Shown here: positions 1-9,083 of the stretch, one piece after another | Layout of the letters: the number at the start of each line of letters is the position of its first letter | Numbering within the stretch: position 1 is the first letter of the stretch | Origin: Vibrio aerogenes | GTDB lineage: Bacteria > Pseudomonadota > Gammaproteobacteria > Enterobacterales > Vibrionaceae | Reading direction: 5' to 3' | DNA length: 64,000 nt | NCBI RefSeq assembly: GCF_024346755.1 | Contig: NZ_AP024861.1 | Location: 3,720,001-3,784,000, forward strand | Made by a program: the position numbers and the translations under genes | Notes under the pieces: generated by a model | Told to the model about the DNA's origin: nothing | Databases searched by the model: none | What the model saw: only the letters and a program-made list of their open reading frames with translations

Positions 1-670
1 TGACGATGATGATCGTCAGTACCAACCCAAGTAATGATAGCCCCATCACCGACCAGGTCTGATCATAAATATGTCGTTCCCGTTCGGCTTTATGCTTTGC
101 GAGCTGGGAATCGATATCATCAATATAAATTCCGGTTCCCAGCACCCAGTCCCATTTGGATAAATATTCGGCGTAACCCAGTTTGGGAGCCTGAGCATTA
201 ATCGAAGGCTTATGCCATGAAAAATGCAGGAACCCATCTCCGGATTTGGACGATTTAATCAGTCCGGCAATCACCGGTACACCATTTTTATCTTTCAGGT
301 TATAAAGATTCTTTCCTTCCAGGGATGGTTTTATTGCATGAAGTGTATTGATTCCCTGAGAATCATAACCGAAAAAATACCCGTCTTTATCAAACCGCAT
401 CGCTTTCAGAATCTGCTTTGCGCGTGCTTTATTTTCTCCGTGCTGATCGCTTTCATAAAGCGACTTAATCGCTGTTACCCCCATCATGACATGAGACTTT
501 AATTCACTTTTACGAATTTCAACTAACTCTTTCCTGTATTGCTTAAGCTCCTGATCCAGTGTCTGCATTCCATTCCAGTAATAAAGAAGTGTAATCAGCG
601 CAGTAATAACCACTAACGGTATCACCGTCAGCAATAAGAGTTTGGTCCGGCATCGGAGAGAACTAAACAT
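1..670 (-). CDS. Cache-domain chemoreceptor-like protein (partial, N-terminus)
   Basis: About 223 N-terminal residues of a membrane sensor running off the left edge. After the start (MFSSLRCRTK) comes a hydrophobic segment, then an extracytoplasmic domain of roughly 150 residues with the single-Cache pattern (DKDGYFFGYD, then WDWVLGTGIYIDDID), then a second hydrophobic segment at the window edge. This is the layout of methyl-accepting chemotaxis proteins that bind small carboxylates, but the signalling part is outside the window, so a histidine kinase or GGDEF protein is equally possible from the sequence. The start has a good AAGGA ribosome-binding site 6 bases upstream. In V. cholerae a chemoreceptor gene also flanks coaBC, which favours the chemoreceptor reading (memory, not checked). 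Confidence 0.8.
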   Translation of the reverse strand, partial: MFSSLRCRTKLLLLTVIPLVVITALITLLYYWNGMQTLDQELKQYRKELVEIRKSELKSHVMMGVTAIKSLYESDQHGENKARAKQILKAMRFDKDGYFFGYDSQGINTLHAIKPSLEGKNLYNLKDKNGVPVIAGLIKSSKSGDGFLHFSWHKPSINAQAPKLGYAEYLSKWDWVLGTGIYIDDIDSQLAKHKAERERHIYDQTWSVMGLSLLGLVLTIIIV

Positions 671-807
671 AGGTATCCTTCTTTATTTTCATTATTTTAT
701 TAGACTCTATGTTGCATAAAATGTAATAAATATCTGTGAATGAAATGGAAGTTTACAGACGGGCAATTGAGTAAAAACTCTATCCGGCTCTGTTATTTGA
801 CACAGCT

Positions 808-836
808 CTGACATCTACAGGGAGTTGTGCTAGCAT
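808..836 (+). promoter_or_regulatory. Probable sigma-70 promoter of coaBC
   Basis: CTGACA (808-813), a 17-base spacer, and TAGCAT (831-836) preceded by TGC, i.e. an extended -10. It lies 30 bases before the coaBC start. Read by eye only. Confidence 0.5.
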
Positions 837-865
837 AACGTGCAGATTTTTTTGAGGTATTTAAC

Positions 866-2068
866 ATGCAAACATTGTCAGGAAAAAATATCCTGCTTGG
901 TATGAGCGGCGGCATTGCAGCCTACAAATGTGCTGAATTAACCCGCCGTCTGATCGAACACGGCGCTCAGGTCAGAGTTGTCATGACAGAAGCTGCTCAG
1001 GAATTTATCACACCTTTGACAATGCAGGCTGTTTCCGGAAAACCCGTCGCAACCAGCTTATTCGATCCTGCTGCAGAAGCATCTATGGGGCACATCGAAC
1101 TGGCTAAATGGGCTGATCTGGTTTTGCTGGCACCAGCGACTGCGGATTTAATCGCCCGGGTCACGGCTGGTATGGGAAATGACCTGCTGAGCACTCTGGT
1201 CCTTGCCACTGATTCACCCGTTGCACTGGCACCGGCAATGAATCAGCAAATGTATAAAAATGTTGCGACTCAGGAAAATCTGGCGGTTCTGGAAACCCGC
1301 GGTTATACCATTTGGGGGCCGGCTGCCGGAGAACAGGCCTGTGGCGATACAGGACCGGGAAGAATGCTGGAACCCATGGAACTTGTGGCTAAATGCGGGG
1401 ATTTTTTCAGCCATGGAAAACTGACCGGAAAACGTGTTCTGATCACTGCCGGACCAACCCGTGAAGCCATAGACCCGGTCAGATATTTAACGAATCACAG
1501 TTCCGGTAAAATGGGATTTGCACTGGCAGCCGCTGCGGCCCACTCGGGTGCAGACGTCACCTTAGTTGCCGGACCAGTCAACCAGACAACACCGTCAGGT
1601 GTCACCCGAATCAATGTCGATAGTGCCGAACAGATGTATCAGGCCGTCATTAATTCAGCCTCATCGCACGATATTTTTATTGGTTGTGCCGCCGTTGCTG
1701 ATTATCGCCCGGAACATGTTGCCGCACAAAAAATAAAGAAAACGACTGAAAATGACGCCCTTACCATCAGAATGGTGAAAAATCCGGATATTATCGCGTC
1801 GGTTGCATCACTGAGTGAAAACAGGCCATTCACGGTTGGGTTTGCCGCAGAAACTCAGGATGTTGCTACCTATGCCCGCAATAAACTGGCTGACAAAAAT
1901 CTGGATATGATTTGTGCGAATGATGTCTCTCTCAGCAATCAGGGATTTAACAGCGATCAAAACGCATTACATGTTTTCTGGCCTTCTGGCGAGAAACTGC
2001 TCCCAAGAACATCAAAATCACAGCTGGCTCATGAGTTAATCTCACTCATCAGTGCAAAGATCGTTTAA
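866..2068 (+). CDS. coaBC: Phosphopantothenoylcysteine decarboxylase / phosphopantothenate-cysteine ligase
   Basis: Bifunctional coenzyme A enzyme of 400 residues (E. coli Dfp is 406). It joins cysteine to 4'-phosphopantothenate using CTP (CoaB) and decarboxylates the product with FMN (CoaC). The N-terminal flavoprotein domain (about 1-185) shows SGGIAAYK, the catalytic-type His in MGHIELAKW (about residue 76), the APAMNQQMY motif and the lid Cys in [10 protein letters not shown]. The CoaB half starts near [12 protein letters not shown] and has NHSSGKMG and [14 protein letters not shown] site precedes the ATG. It heads a same-strand series with slmA and two lipid A genes. In E. coli dut follows directly; here only 127 bases separate coaBC from slmA and no dut is present. 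Confidence 0.97.
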   Translation: MQTLSGKNILLGMSGGIAAYKCAELTRRLIEHGAQVRVVMTEAAQEFITPLTMQAVSGKPVATSLFDPAAEASMGHIELAKWADLVLLAPATADLIARVTAGMGNDLLSTLVLATDSPVALAPAMNQQMYKNVATQENLAVLETRGYTIWGPAAGEQACGDTGPGRMLEPMELVAKCGDFFSHGKLTGKRVLITAGPTREAIDPVRYLTNHSSGKMGFALAAAAAHSGADVTLVAGPVNQTTPSGVTRINVDSAEQMYQAVINSASSHDIFIGCAAVADYRPEHVAAQKIKKTTENDALTIRMVKNPDIIASVASLSENRPFTVGFAAETQDVATYARNKLADKNLDMICANDVSLSNQGFNSDQNALHVFWPSGEKLLPRTSKSQLAHELISLISAKIV

Positions 2069-2195
2069 TATATTGTTTATCGTTTCCATGAGAAACATCT
2101 TTGTGTAATGTAGATATCTATGTCCCCTGAATGACCTGTGATGCTTTTTTCGGCCAGCACAGGAATGAAGAGACAGTTATTCAAAGGATAGAGGA

Positions 2196-2786
2196 ATGAC
2201 CGGAACAAAAAGAAGTAACCGACGTGAAGAAATTCTTCAGGCTCTGGCCCAAATGCTTGAATCCCATGATGGCACCTCCCGGATTACCACTGCAAAACTA
2301 GCGAAACAAGTCGGCGTTTCTGAAGCTGCACTCTATCGGCATTTCCCCAGTAAAGCCCGGATGTTTGAAGGTTTGATTGAGTTTATTGAAGAAACGCTGA
2401 TGTCACGGATTAATCTGATTCTGGACGAAGAAAAAGACACATTGAACCGGGTTCGTACCGTCATGCAACTCATCCTGACTTTCTCTGAAAAGAACCCCGG
2501 ACTCAGCCGCATTTTATCAGGCCATGCCCTGATGTTTGAAAATGAGCGTTTGCGTGATCGCATCAATCAACTTTATGAACGTATTGAAACTTCTTTACGC
2601 CAAATCCTCAGAGAGCGTAAAATCCGCGAAGGAAAAACATTTCCCATAGAAGAAAATGTTTTAGCCGCCCAGTTACTGGGGCAGGTTGAAGGCAGCCTGA
2701 ATCGTTTTGTCCGGTCAGATTTTAAATACCACCCGACGGAAAACTTCGACGCATACTGGGCGCTGCTCAGTGAGCAGATACAGTAG
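2196..2786 (+). CDS. slmA: Nucleoid occlusion factor SlmA
   Basis: TetR-family protein of 196 residues (E. coli 198). SlmA binds specific chromosomal sites and, when DNA-bound, blocks FtsZ assembly over the nucleoid. The N-terminal helix-turn-helix (about residues 28-52, [20 protein letters not shown]) and the C-terminal dimerisation region ([28 protein letters not shown]) match the family closely. It sits 127 bases after coaBC and 31 bases before the first acyltransferase, so the group may be co-transcribed. A GGATAGAGG ribosome-binding site is present. Nothing unusual is seen in the protein. Confidence 0.96.
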   Translation: MTGTKRSNRREEILQALAQMLESHDGTSRITTAKLAKQVGVSEAALYRHFPSKARMFEGLIEFIEETLMSRINLILDEEKDTLNRVRTVMQLILTFSEKNPGLSRILSGHALMFENERLRDRINQLYERIETSLRQILRERKIREGKTFPIEENVLAAQLLGQVEGSLNRFVRSDFKYHPTENFDAYWALLSEQIQ

Positions 2787-2817
2787 CTTTGGTTCATCGT
2801 CACAATCCAAGATTTTT

Positions 2818-3765
2818 ATGAGCAAATACATCGTTAGCAAACCTGAATTTACACTCAGCCTGCTGCATCCGAAACACTGGGGAGTTTGGCTTATGTTTGG
2901 CCTGCTGGCTTTGCTGGTCAATATACTGCCGTACCCGCTGATTCTGAAAGCAGGCCGGCAGCTTGGCGCTTTTTCAAAAAGATTTGCTAAAAAAAGAGTC
3001 CATATCGCGACCCGGAATTTTGAACTGGCTTTTCCGGAAAAATCCCCGGAAGAAGTCAGACAGCTGGTTGATGAAAATCTGAAAAATACTGGTGCCGCTC
3101 TGATGGAAACCGGTATTGCATGGTTTTGGCCCACCTGGCGGCTGAAACGTATTTTGATCGACAAAGACACACAAGTCGTGCGCAAACATGGAGAAAATGG
3201 CAAAGGCGTCCTGCTATGCTGTGTTCATGCTTTGAATCTTGAAATTACCGCCCGGGCATGTGCGGTGATCGGTCTGAGCGGTTATGGTGTTTACCGGCCA
3301 CATAAAAATCCGGCCTATGAATTCATTCAGTACAGGGGAAGAACCCGGAACGGTAACAAACTGATCTACCGCAGAGATCTGAAGCGGATGATCCGGATCT
3401 TGCGTCAGGGGCACAGATTGTTCTATCTTCCGGATCAGGATTACGGCCATAATAAGTCGGTGTTCGTTCCCTTTTTCGCAGTAGAAAATGCCTGTACCAC
3501 AACAGGCACCAGTATTCTGGCTTATACCAGCCGTTGTGCGATTGTGCCGGGTTCAGGGTTCCGGAATGACGCCGGAAAATATGAAATCATCGCCGATCAG
3601 TCCATTGAGGAAAACTATCCTCAGAAAGATGAAGTCGCTGCTGCTGCATACATGAACAAGTATATGGAAGCCATTATCATGAGAGCGCCGGAACAGTGGA
3701 TGTGGATACACAAACGATTTAAATCCAACCCTGATTCATCGCTGAATCATCAAAGATATCTTTAA
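2818..3765 (+). CDS. lpxL: Lipid A secondary acyltransferase, LpxL-type
   Basis: Inner-membrane acyltransferase of the LpxL/LpxM (HtrB/MsbB) family, which adds a secondary acyl chain to Kdo2-lipid A. 315 residues from the ATG at 2818. An upstream in-frame start inside slmA is possible but would add a non-conserved tail. Visible are the HPKHWGVW N-terminal motif, a membrane anchor (about 20-45) and the catalytic HX4E box (H137, E142 in VHALNLE). It is the first of two adjacent, clearly related genes. In V. cholerae the equivalent pair are reported as LpxL and LpxN; the LpxL assignment here rests on gene order and is therefore tentative as to acyl specificity. Confidence 0.85.
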   Translation: MSKYIVSKPEFTLSLLHPKHWGVWLMFGLLALLVNILPYPLILKAGRQLGAFSKRFAKKRVHIATRNFELAFPEKSPEEVRQLVDENLKNTGAALMETGIAWFWPTWRLKRILIDKDTQVVRKHGENGKGVLLCCVHALNLEITARACAVIGLSGYGVYRPHKNPAYEFIQYRGRTRNGNKLIYRRDLKRMIRILRQGHRLFYLPDQDYGHNKSVFVPFFAVENACTTTGTSILAYTSRCAIVPGSGFRNDAGKYEIIADQSIEENYPQKDEVAAAAYMNKYMEAIIMRAPEQWMWIHKRFKSNPDSSLNHQRYL

Positions 3766-3787
3766 AGTTACACAAGGCCAGCTTGAT

Positions 3788-4774
3788 ATGAGTTCGACCA
3801 CCTCTCCGCCGGACAATCAACCCAAATCAGAAAAAAACAGTGTGACGGCAGCACTGTATAACCCGGTTTTCCGCTGGTCTTTTCTGCACCCCAGACATTG
3901 GGGAATGTGGCTGGGGGTTGCTGTTGCAGCTGTCTTCGCCTTTATTCCACCGCGTTGGCGGGATACATTAGCCCGAAAGATTTCGGTACTGATCGTCAAC
4001 AGAAATGGCAGGGTTGTCCGGCGTGCCCGCACCAATCTGGCATACTGCTTCCCGGAAAAAACGGATGAAGCGCGGGAAATCATTCTGCAGAAAGCCTTCG
4101 CGACAGCTTCACAATACATGCTGGGTTATTCCGAATTTCTGGTTCGCTCCACCCGGCATAATCAAAACCGGGGAGTGATTATCGGGGAAGAGAATCTGAT
4201 TCCGCTGCTGGATCAGGGAGAAAAAGTCATTATTCTCGCACCACATGCATGGGCAGTCGATTATCCGGCAGTGATGCTCGCAGCCAGAGGTTACAAAGTG
4301 ACCACCATCATGAAGCCCCAGAAAAACCCGATAGGCGACTGGCTGATGCACGTCCAGAGAATGCAGTATGGCGGGCGGATATTTGCCCGAAGTGCCGGGG
4401 TTAAGCCGTTTGTCCGATCAATAAAAGACGGTTATCTGGGCTACTGGCTTCCCGATGAAGACCATGGCCCGGCCAACTCAGTTTTTGTCCCGTTTTTCGG
4501 CACTGAAAAAGCAACGCTGAAAGGATTTGGGAAGATGGCTCGTCTGTCCAGAGCGAAGGTCATCCCGGTGCTCCCGGCTTATAACGATCAAACTTCACGC
4601 TATGAAGTGTATATTCTGCCGGCTCTGGAGAATTTTCCGACCGGGGATGAGGAACTGGATGCCAGAGCGATGAATCAGGCGATTGAAGATTTGGTGACGG
4701 CACATCCGGAGCAGTACATGTGGAACTTACCTTTGCTGCAAACGCAGCGGGATGGTAAGAAAATATACCAGTAA
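3788..4774 (+). CDS. lpxN: Lipid A secondary acyltransferase, LpxN/LpxM-type
   Basis: Second lipid A late acyltransferase, 328 residues, 22 bases after the previous one and probably in the same transcript. It has HPRHWGMW, one N-terminal membrane segment (about 40-55) and the HX4D catalytic box (H153, D158 in APHAWAVDYP). LpxM-type enzymes complete hexa-acylated lipid A; in V. cholerae the homologue next to pyrE (LpxN) transfers a 3-hydroxyacyl chain. Position next to pyrE suggests the LpxN role, but acyl-chain preference cannot be read from sequence. It has a longer polar N-terminus (about 25 residues) than its neighbour. The operon ends at the hairpin just downstream. Confidence 0.83.
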   Translation: MSSTTSPPDNQPKSEKNSVTAALYNPVFRWSFLHPRHWGMWLGVAVAAVFAFIPPRWRDTLARKISVLIVNRNGRVVRRARTNLAYCFPEKTDEAREIILQKAFATASQYMLGYSEFLVRSTRHNQNRGVIIGEENLIPLLDQGEKVIILAPHAWAVDYPAVMLAARGYKVTTIMKPQKNPIGDWLMHVQRMQYGGRIFARSAGVKPFVRSIKDGYLGYWLPDEDHGPANSVFVPFFGTEKATLKGFGKMARLSRAKVIPVLPAYNDQTSRYEVYILPALENFPTGDEELDARAMNQAIEDLVTAHPEQYMWNLPLLQTQRDGKKIYQ

Positions 4775-4803
4775 CAGAGCCATAAACGAAGACGCGCATT
4801 ATC

Positions 4804-4833
4804 AAGGTAAGGGCAATTTTCCCTTACCTTTTT
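4804..4833 (+). terminator. Rho-independent terminator of the lipid A operon
   Basis: Stem AAGGTAAGGG (4804-4813) / CCCTTACCTT (4821-4830), 7-base loop, followed by a T run. It lies between the convergent lpxN-like gene and pyrE, and may work weakly on the other strand too. Confidence 0.85.
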
Positions 4834-4862
4834 GATGACAGATGATTTTTTATTAAAGATGA

Positions 4863-5504
4863 TCAGATACCATACTGTTCACGATAAGCTTTCACAGCCA
4901 ACAGATTGTCTTCACTGTCACATTTCTCTTCCAGGTAAGTGATTAAATCAGACAAGCTGACAATTGAGACCACAGAGCAGCCAAAATCGCGCTCTACTTC
5001 CTGAATCGCAGACAGCTCGCCTTTACCTTTTTCCTGACGATCAATCGCGACCAGAACACCAGCCAGCTGTGCGCCATTGGTCTGAATAATTTCCATCGAC
5101 TCACGAATTGCGGTTCCGGCCGTAATGACATCATCGACCAGCATAATCCGGCCTTCCAGTGCGCTACCGACCAGATTGCCGCCTTCACCATGATCTTTCG
5201 CTTCTTTGCGGTTAAAGCAATAAGGTGTATCAATATCATGGTGATCCGCCAGTGCAACCGCGGTTGTCGTTGCAATCGGAATCCCTTTATAAGCCGGACC
5301 AAACAAGACATCATAATCAATGCCGGCATCAACCAGCGCAGAGGCATAGAAGCGTCCCAGACGGGCTAAATCCCGGCCGGTATTAAACAAACCTGCATTG
5401 AAAAAATAAGGGCTTTTGCGTCCTGACTTCAGGGTAAACTCACCAAATTTCAGAACATCTCTTTCCAAGGCAAACTCAATAAATTCACGCTGGTATGCTT
5501 TCAT
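4863..5504 (-). CDS. pyrE: Orotate phosphoribosyltransferase
   Basis: Transfers ribose 5-phosphate from PRPP to orotate to give OMP in pyrimidine synthesis. 213 residues, exactly the E. coli length, when started at the ATG at 5504 (a TTG one codon upstream is in frame but offers no better ribosome-binding site). The PRPP loop [12 protein letters not shown] and the family blocks [19 protein letters not shown] and [10 protein letters not shown] are intact. It follows rph on the same strand with an attenuator-like hairpin in the gap. That is the arrangement by which E. coli couples pyrE expression to UTP supply. Confidence 0.97.
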   Translation of the reverse strand: MKAYQREFIEFALERDVLKFGEFTLKSGRKSPYFFNAGLFNTGRDLARLGRFYASALVDAGIDYDVLFGPAYKGIPIATTTAVALADHHDIDTPYCFNRKEAKDHGEGGNLVGSALEGRIMLVDDVITAGTAIRESMEIIQTNGAQLAGVLVAIDRQEKGKGELSAIQEVERDFGCSVVSIVSLSDLITYLEEKCDSEDNLLAVKAYREQYGI

Positions 5505-5548
5505 CAACTTTTCTCTCTTCTGTGTTTGTTTATCTTCTCAAATCTGTA

Positions 5549-5580
5549 TAAAAAAATAGCCCCTGAATCAGGAGCTATCT
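5549..5580 (-). promoter_or_regulatory. rph-pyrE intercistronic attenuator / terminator
   Basis: On the minus strand a stem ATAGCTCCTGA pairs with TCAGGGGCTAT and is followed by a run of seven T. It begins about 11 bases after the rph stop and 45 bases before the pyrE start. In E. coli a hairpin at this place terminates transcription unless a ribosome finishing rph follows closely behind polymerase paused at low UTP. The geometry here fits that mechanism; function is inferred. Confidence 0.8.
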
Positions 5581-5590
5581 GAAAATCTTA

Positions 5591-6307
5591 TCAATCGGTC
5601 AACGCCGCTTTCTGTGCGGTGACAATCTCCTGAATCCCTTTCTGAGCGACCGCTAACAGATCCAGAAGCTGCTCATGAGAAAACGGTTCGCCTTCCGCCG
5701 TTCCCTGAACTTCAATCATTTTCCCTTCTTCCGTCATCACAACGTTCATGTCTGTATCTGCAGCAGAGTCTTCCACATATTCCAGATCACACAGAACATT
5801 TTCACCAAGAATACCGACAGAAACCGCCGCCACATGACCTTTCATCGGGCTGGCCTTCAGCTTACCTTTCTCAACGATGGCCTGAAACGCATCAGCCATC
5901 GCCACACTGGCACCGGTGATTGATGCAGTTCGGGTACCACCATCCGCCTGAATCACATCACAATCAACCGTGATCATCATCTCACCCATCGCTTCCAGAT
6001 CAACCACTGCTCTCAGGCTACGGGCAATCAAGCGCTGAATTTCCATCGTCCGTCCCCCCTGCTTGCCGCTTGCCGCTTCCCTGCGCGTCCGGGAATGCGT
6101 TGCGCGAGGCAACATACCGTATTCAGCCGTCACCCAGCCTTTCCCCTGACCTTTCAGCCAGCGCGGTACATTTTCTTCCACAGTGGCATTACATAACACT
6201 TTCGTATTGCCAAATTCGACGAGCACAGAACCTTCGGCATATGCTGTATAATGACGGGTAATTTTGATCGGGCGAACCTGATCAGCGGCACGATTGTCCG
6301 GGCGCAT
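5591..6307 (-). CDS. rph: RNase PH (tRNA nucleotidyltransferase)
   Basis: Phosphorolytic 3'-5' exoribonuclease that trims tRNA precursors. 238 residues, as in wild-type E. coli, starting at [13 protein letters not shown] (ATG 6307); ten extra in-frame residues upstream are not conserved. The RNase PH core is complete: [19 protein letters not shown], the [11 protein letters not shown] block, [15 protein letters not shown] and the C-terminal [10 protein letters not shown] / [11 protein letters not shown]. Unlike E. coli K-12, which carries a frameshift in rph, the gene is intact, so translation reaches the stop close to the attenuator. It is divergent from yicC. Confidence 0.97.
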   Translation of the reverse strand: MRPDNRAADQVRPIKITRHYTAYAEGSVLVEFGNTKVLCNATVEENVPRWLKGQGKGWVTAEYGMLPRATHSRTRREAASGKQGGRTMEIQRLIARSLRAVVDLEAMGEMMITVDCDVIQADGGTRTASITGASVAMADAFQAIVEKGKLKASPMKGHVAAVSVGILGENVLCDLEYVEDSAADTDMNVVMTEEGKMIEVQGTAEGEPFSHEQLLDLLAVAQKGIQEIVTAQKAALTD

Positions 6308-6449
6308 AGATCTTCTACCTTTGGTGGATGAGTTCAATAATTGGCCGCCGATTATAACGGAAATACCCGCGGCTTCCTAGCGGGCAGACCAAGTACAATG
6401 AAAGGATTTGTGATAACATGTTCCATCCTCAAGACTTAAGGACAAATTG

Positions 6450-7316
6450 ATGATTTACAGTATGACCGCGTATGCACGCAAAGAAATTAAAGCAGACTGG
6501 GGAACCGCCGTATGGGAAATCCGTTCTGTCAATCAGCGTTATCTCGAAACTTATTTTCGTATGCCTGAACAGTTTCGCGGTCTGGAGCCTGTTCTTCGTG
6601 AGCGCTTCCGTAAAAAACTGGCCCGCGGAAAAGTTGAATGCCACCTGCGCTTTGACGCCAGCGCAGCCGCCACCAATGAACTTATCATCAATGAAACGCT
6701 GGCGCAGCAAGTCATTGAAGCAGCCAATCAAATCATGCATATGACCGGTGAGCTCAGCCGGGTCAATCCTTTTCAGGTGATGCAATGGCCAGGCGTGATG
6801 GAAACACCGGAACAAGACATGGACCAGATCAACAAAACGTTGCTGGAAGAGTTAGATGTTGCGCTGGATGAATTTATCGAAACACGCGCCCGCGAAGGTG
6901 AAAACATGAAAGCGCTGATCGAACAGCGTCTGGATACCATTACCGCAGAGGTCAGTAAAGTCCGGGCCCGCATGCCGGAAATTCTTGAATGGCAACGTGA
7001 GCGCCTGCACACCAAGTTTGAAGAAGCCAAAGTTGAGCTGGAACCGACCCGGATTGAGCAGGAACTGATCCTGATGGCGCAAAAATCTGACGTTGCTGAA
7101 GAGTTAGACCGTCTGGATTCTCACGTCAAAGAAACCAAAAATATCCTGAAAAAAGGCGGTGCCTGTGGTCGTCGTCTGGACTTCATGATGCAGGAGTTTA
7201 ACCGCGAATCCAACACGCTGGCTTCCAAATCCATCAGCACAGATATCACCGCCTCCGGCGTCGAGCTGAAGGTGTTAATCGAACAGATGCGCGAGCAGAT
7301 CCAGAATATCGAGTAA
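6450..7316 (+). CDS. yicC: YicC family endoribonuclease-like protein
   Basis: 288 residues from the ATG at 6450 (AAGG ribosome-binding site; a TTG directly before it is less likely). YicC proteins are conserved bacterial proteins with an N-terminal YicC domain and a C-terminal DUF1732; recent work on E. coli YicC links it to RNA cleavage. The characteristic start MIYSMTAYARKE, the EIRSVNQRYLE and PEQFR blocks, and the near-invariant C-terminus (RRLDFMMQEFNRE, then ELKVLIEQMREQ) are all present. Divergent pairing with rph is the same as in E. coli, which supports an RNA-related role. No anomaly is seen. Confidence 0.95.
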   Translation: MIYSMTAYARKEIKADWGTAVWEIRSVNQRYLETYFRMPEQFRGLEPVLRERFRKKLARGKVECHLRFDASAAATNELIINETLAQQVIEAANQIMHMTGELSRVNPFQVMQWPGVMETPEQDMDQINKTLLEELDVALDEFIETRAREGENMKALIEQRLDTITAEVSKVRARMPEILEWQRERLHTKFEEAKVELEPTRIEQELILMAQKSDVAEELDRLDSHVKETKNILKKGGACGRRLDFMMQEFNRESNTLASKSISTDITASGVELKVLIEQMREQIQNIE

Positions 7317-7350
7317 TCTGTCCGGACACACAAAACACCATCACGCCATA

Positions 7351-7376
7351 AAAAGCTCCTTCATCGGGAGCTTTTT
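7351..7376. terminator. Bidirectional terminator after yicC
   Basis: AAAAGCTCC / GGGAGCTTTTT stem with A and T runs on both sides, between convergent yicC and the CitMHS gene. Confidence 0.85.
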
Positions 7377-7482
7377 ATCCTTCTTTCACTTTATCAGTGA
7401 CTAACCGGCACTGACTTCAAATCTGTGGAACCGATTCAAGCCAGGAGGCTGATTCTGCGCCTGTCCCATTAAAACAGCATCA

Positions 7483-8796
7483 TCAAAACATCCCAATCAC
7501 CCACGCAAAAGCAAACATGATCAGCCCGACGGCCCAAAGACCAAAAAAGCTGTAGCGGATATGATCTTTCAGTTCAATGTTGGTCAGCCCGATACCGAGA
7601 TAAGTCGCAGGAACTAACGGGCTGATCAGCAGCGACAGGTTTTTCCCCACCGTCATGGCAATCGCCATTGTCAGGCCGGTAATACCGTAGTTTTCACCCA
7701 CTTTGATTGCCAGTGGCAACAAGCCGTAAAAATAAGAATCAGTGCCCAGCATCGTCCCCAGCGGCAGCGCAATAATGCCCATGATAATATGCAGAAAATG
7801 GGCGATTGGACCGGGAATCACTTCCAGCAAAGGCACCGTCATCGCTTCCAGCATGCCGCTTTTGCCTAAAATCCCTACCATAATCCCGGCAGCAAGCATC
7901 ACAGAAGCGACATCAAGCGCAGCAGGTGCATGCGCTTTCATCCGGCGTTTCTGTTCTTGCACATCCGGATAATTCACCAGCAACGCGGCACATACACCAA
8001 TCATGAAAGTAAAATAGGTCGGAAAAATATCCGCCAGCAGTACACCCAGCAATATCACCGTCATCCCGAGATTGACCCAGGTCCGGTCATAACGCTTCAG
8101 CTTCAGTGCTTCTTCATTTTCGGCTTTGGCTTCCAGCTCACCACTGGCTTCATTGACGACCAGATCAATCCGTCCTGCGTTGTGATATTTCTTCTCATGG
8201 ATCGCCATCACCACTGCCAGCCCCAATGTAGCGAAAATACCCATAATTTGCAGCGGAATCATATGACGCCACAACGTGGTGGGATCAGTGCCGAGCACCA
8301 CAGCAGCCCGCGCAACCGGCCCGCCCCAGGGCAGCAAATTCATCACGCCCATCCCACAGCCAACAATCAACAGCAGCAAATGTGGCCGGATGTTCAGCTT
8401 CTGATACACTGGCAGCATCGCCGGAACTGTGACTAAAACCGTCGTCACAGTTGCCCCGTCCAGATGGGAAAAGATGCCGATAATCGCGGTCGCCACAGCC
8501 ACAGCCACCACATTCGTTCCGGCCTTTGAAACCAGTTTATTCACCAGCCCGTCAAACATTCCGGCATCGGACATAATGCCGAAAAAGGTCACCGAGAAGA
8601 TAAACAACACCGCCATTTTACTGGTTTTCTTAATGCCAAACTGAATGAAGGAAACGACCTCCTCAACGGAAAAACCGGCCAGAAAAGCGGCCAATACAGG
8701 AACGGTAATAAAAACCACCACCGGAATTGTTCGTCCCCTGAACAGAAAATACATGATTGTTGCCAGCATCAAGAATCCTGAAACAGCCATTAACAT
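7483..8796 (-). CDS. CitMHS family citrate/carboxylate:H+ symporter
   Basis: Polytopic inner-membrane transporter of 437 residues with about 11-12 hydrophobic segments and one polar cytoplasmic loop (about 205-245, rich in Glu and Lys). The pattern SHLDGATVTTVLVTVPAMLP and NLLPWGGPVARAA is that of CitMHS proteins (Mg-citrate/H+ or related symporters). AGGAG precedes the ATG at 8796. A glycerate kinase gene is divergent from it 287 bases away. That pairing suggests the real substrate may be glycerate or another small hydroxy acid rather than citrate, but substrate cannot be told from sequence. No regulator gene is adjacent. Confidence 0.85.
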   Translation of the reverse strand: MLMAVSGFLMLATIMYFLFRGRTIPVVVFITVPVLAAFLAGFSVEEVVSFIQFGIKKTSKMAVLFIFSVTFFGIMSDAGMFDGLVNKLVSKAGTNVVAVAVATAIIGIFSHLDGATVTTVLVTVPAMLPVYQKLNIRPHLLLLIVGCGMGVMNLLPWGGPVARAAVVLGTDPTTLWRHMIPLQIMGIFATLGLAVVMAIHEKKYHNAGRIDLVVNEASGELEAKAENEEALKLKRYDRTWVNLGMTVILLGVLLADIFPTYFTFMIGVCAALLVNYPDVQEQKRRMKAHAPAALDVASVMLAAGIMVGILGKSGMLEAMTVPLLEVIPGPIAHFLHIIMGIIALPLGTMLGTDSYFYGLLPLAIKVGENYGITGLTMAIAMTVGKNLSLLISPLVPATYLGIGLTNIELKDHIRYSFFGLWAVGLIMFAFAWVIGMF

Positions 8797-9083
8797 AAAT
8801 CACTCCTGTGTCATCGATACCCAGCCTTCTGAAAATTCAGACGATTTGAGTATAAGCTTCTGTTTTATCTGATTATCCTGCTATTTTTAACCAAGGCAGA
8901 TTCCGGTGCTGTGAGTCGCTTCTAACTAAATATGCATTTATATGAAATCTATGATTTTTATATCATTAATGCGGCTAAATCCGGCATACCGCTCTGAATA
9001 TCAACCCAAAGCGTCCGGTTACGGTCAATGCATTTTTCAAGGGTTTGGGTATACAATCGCCTTAACATCATCCGGAGAATATT

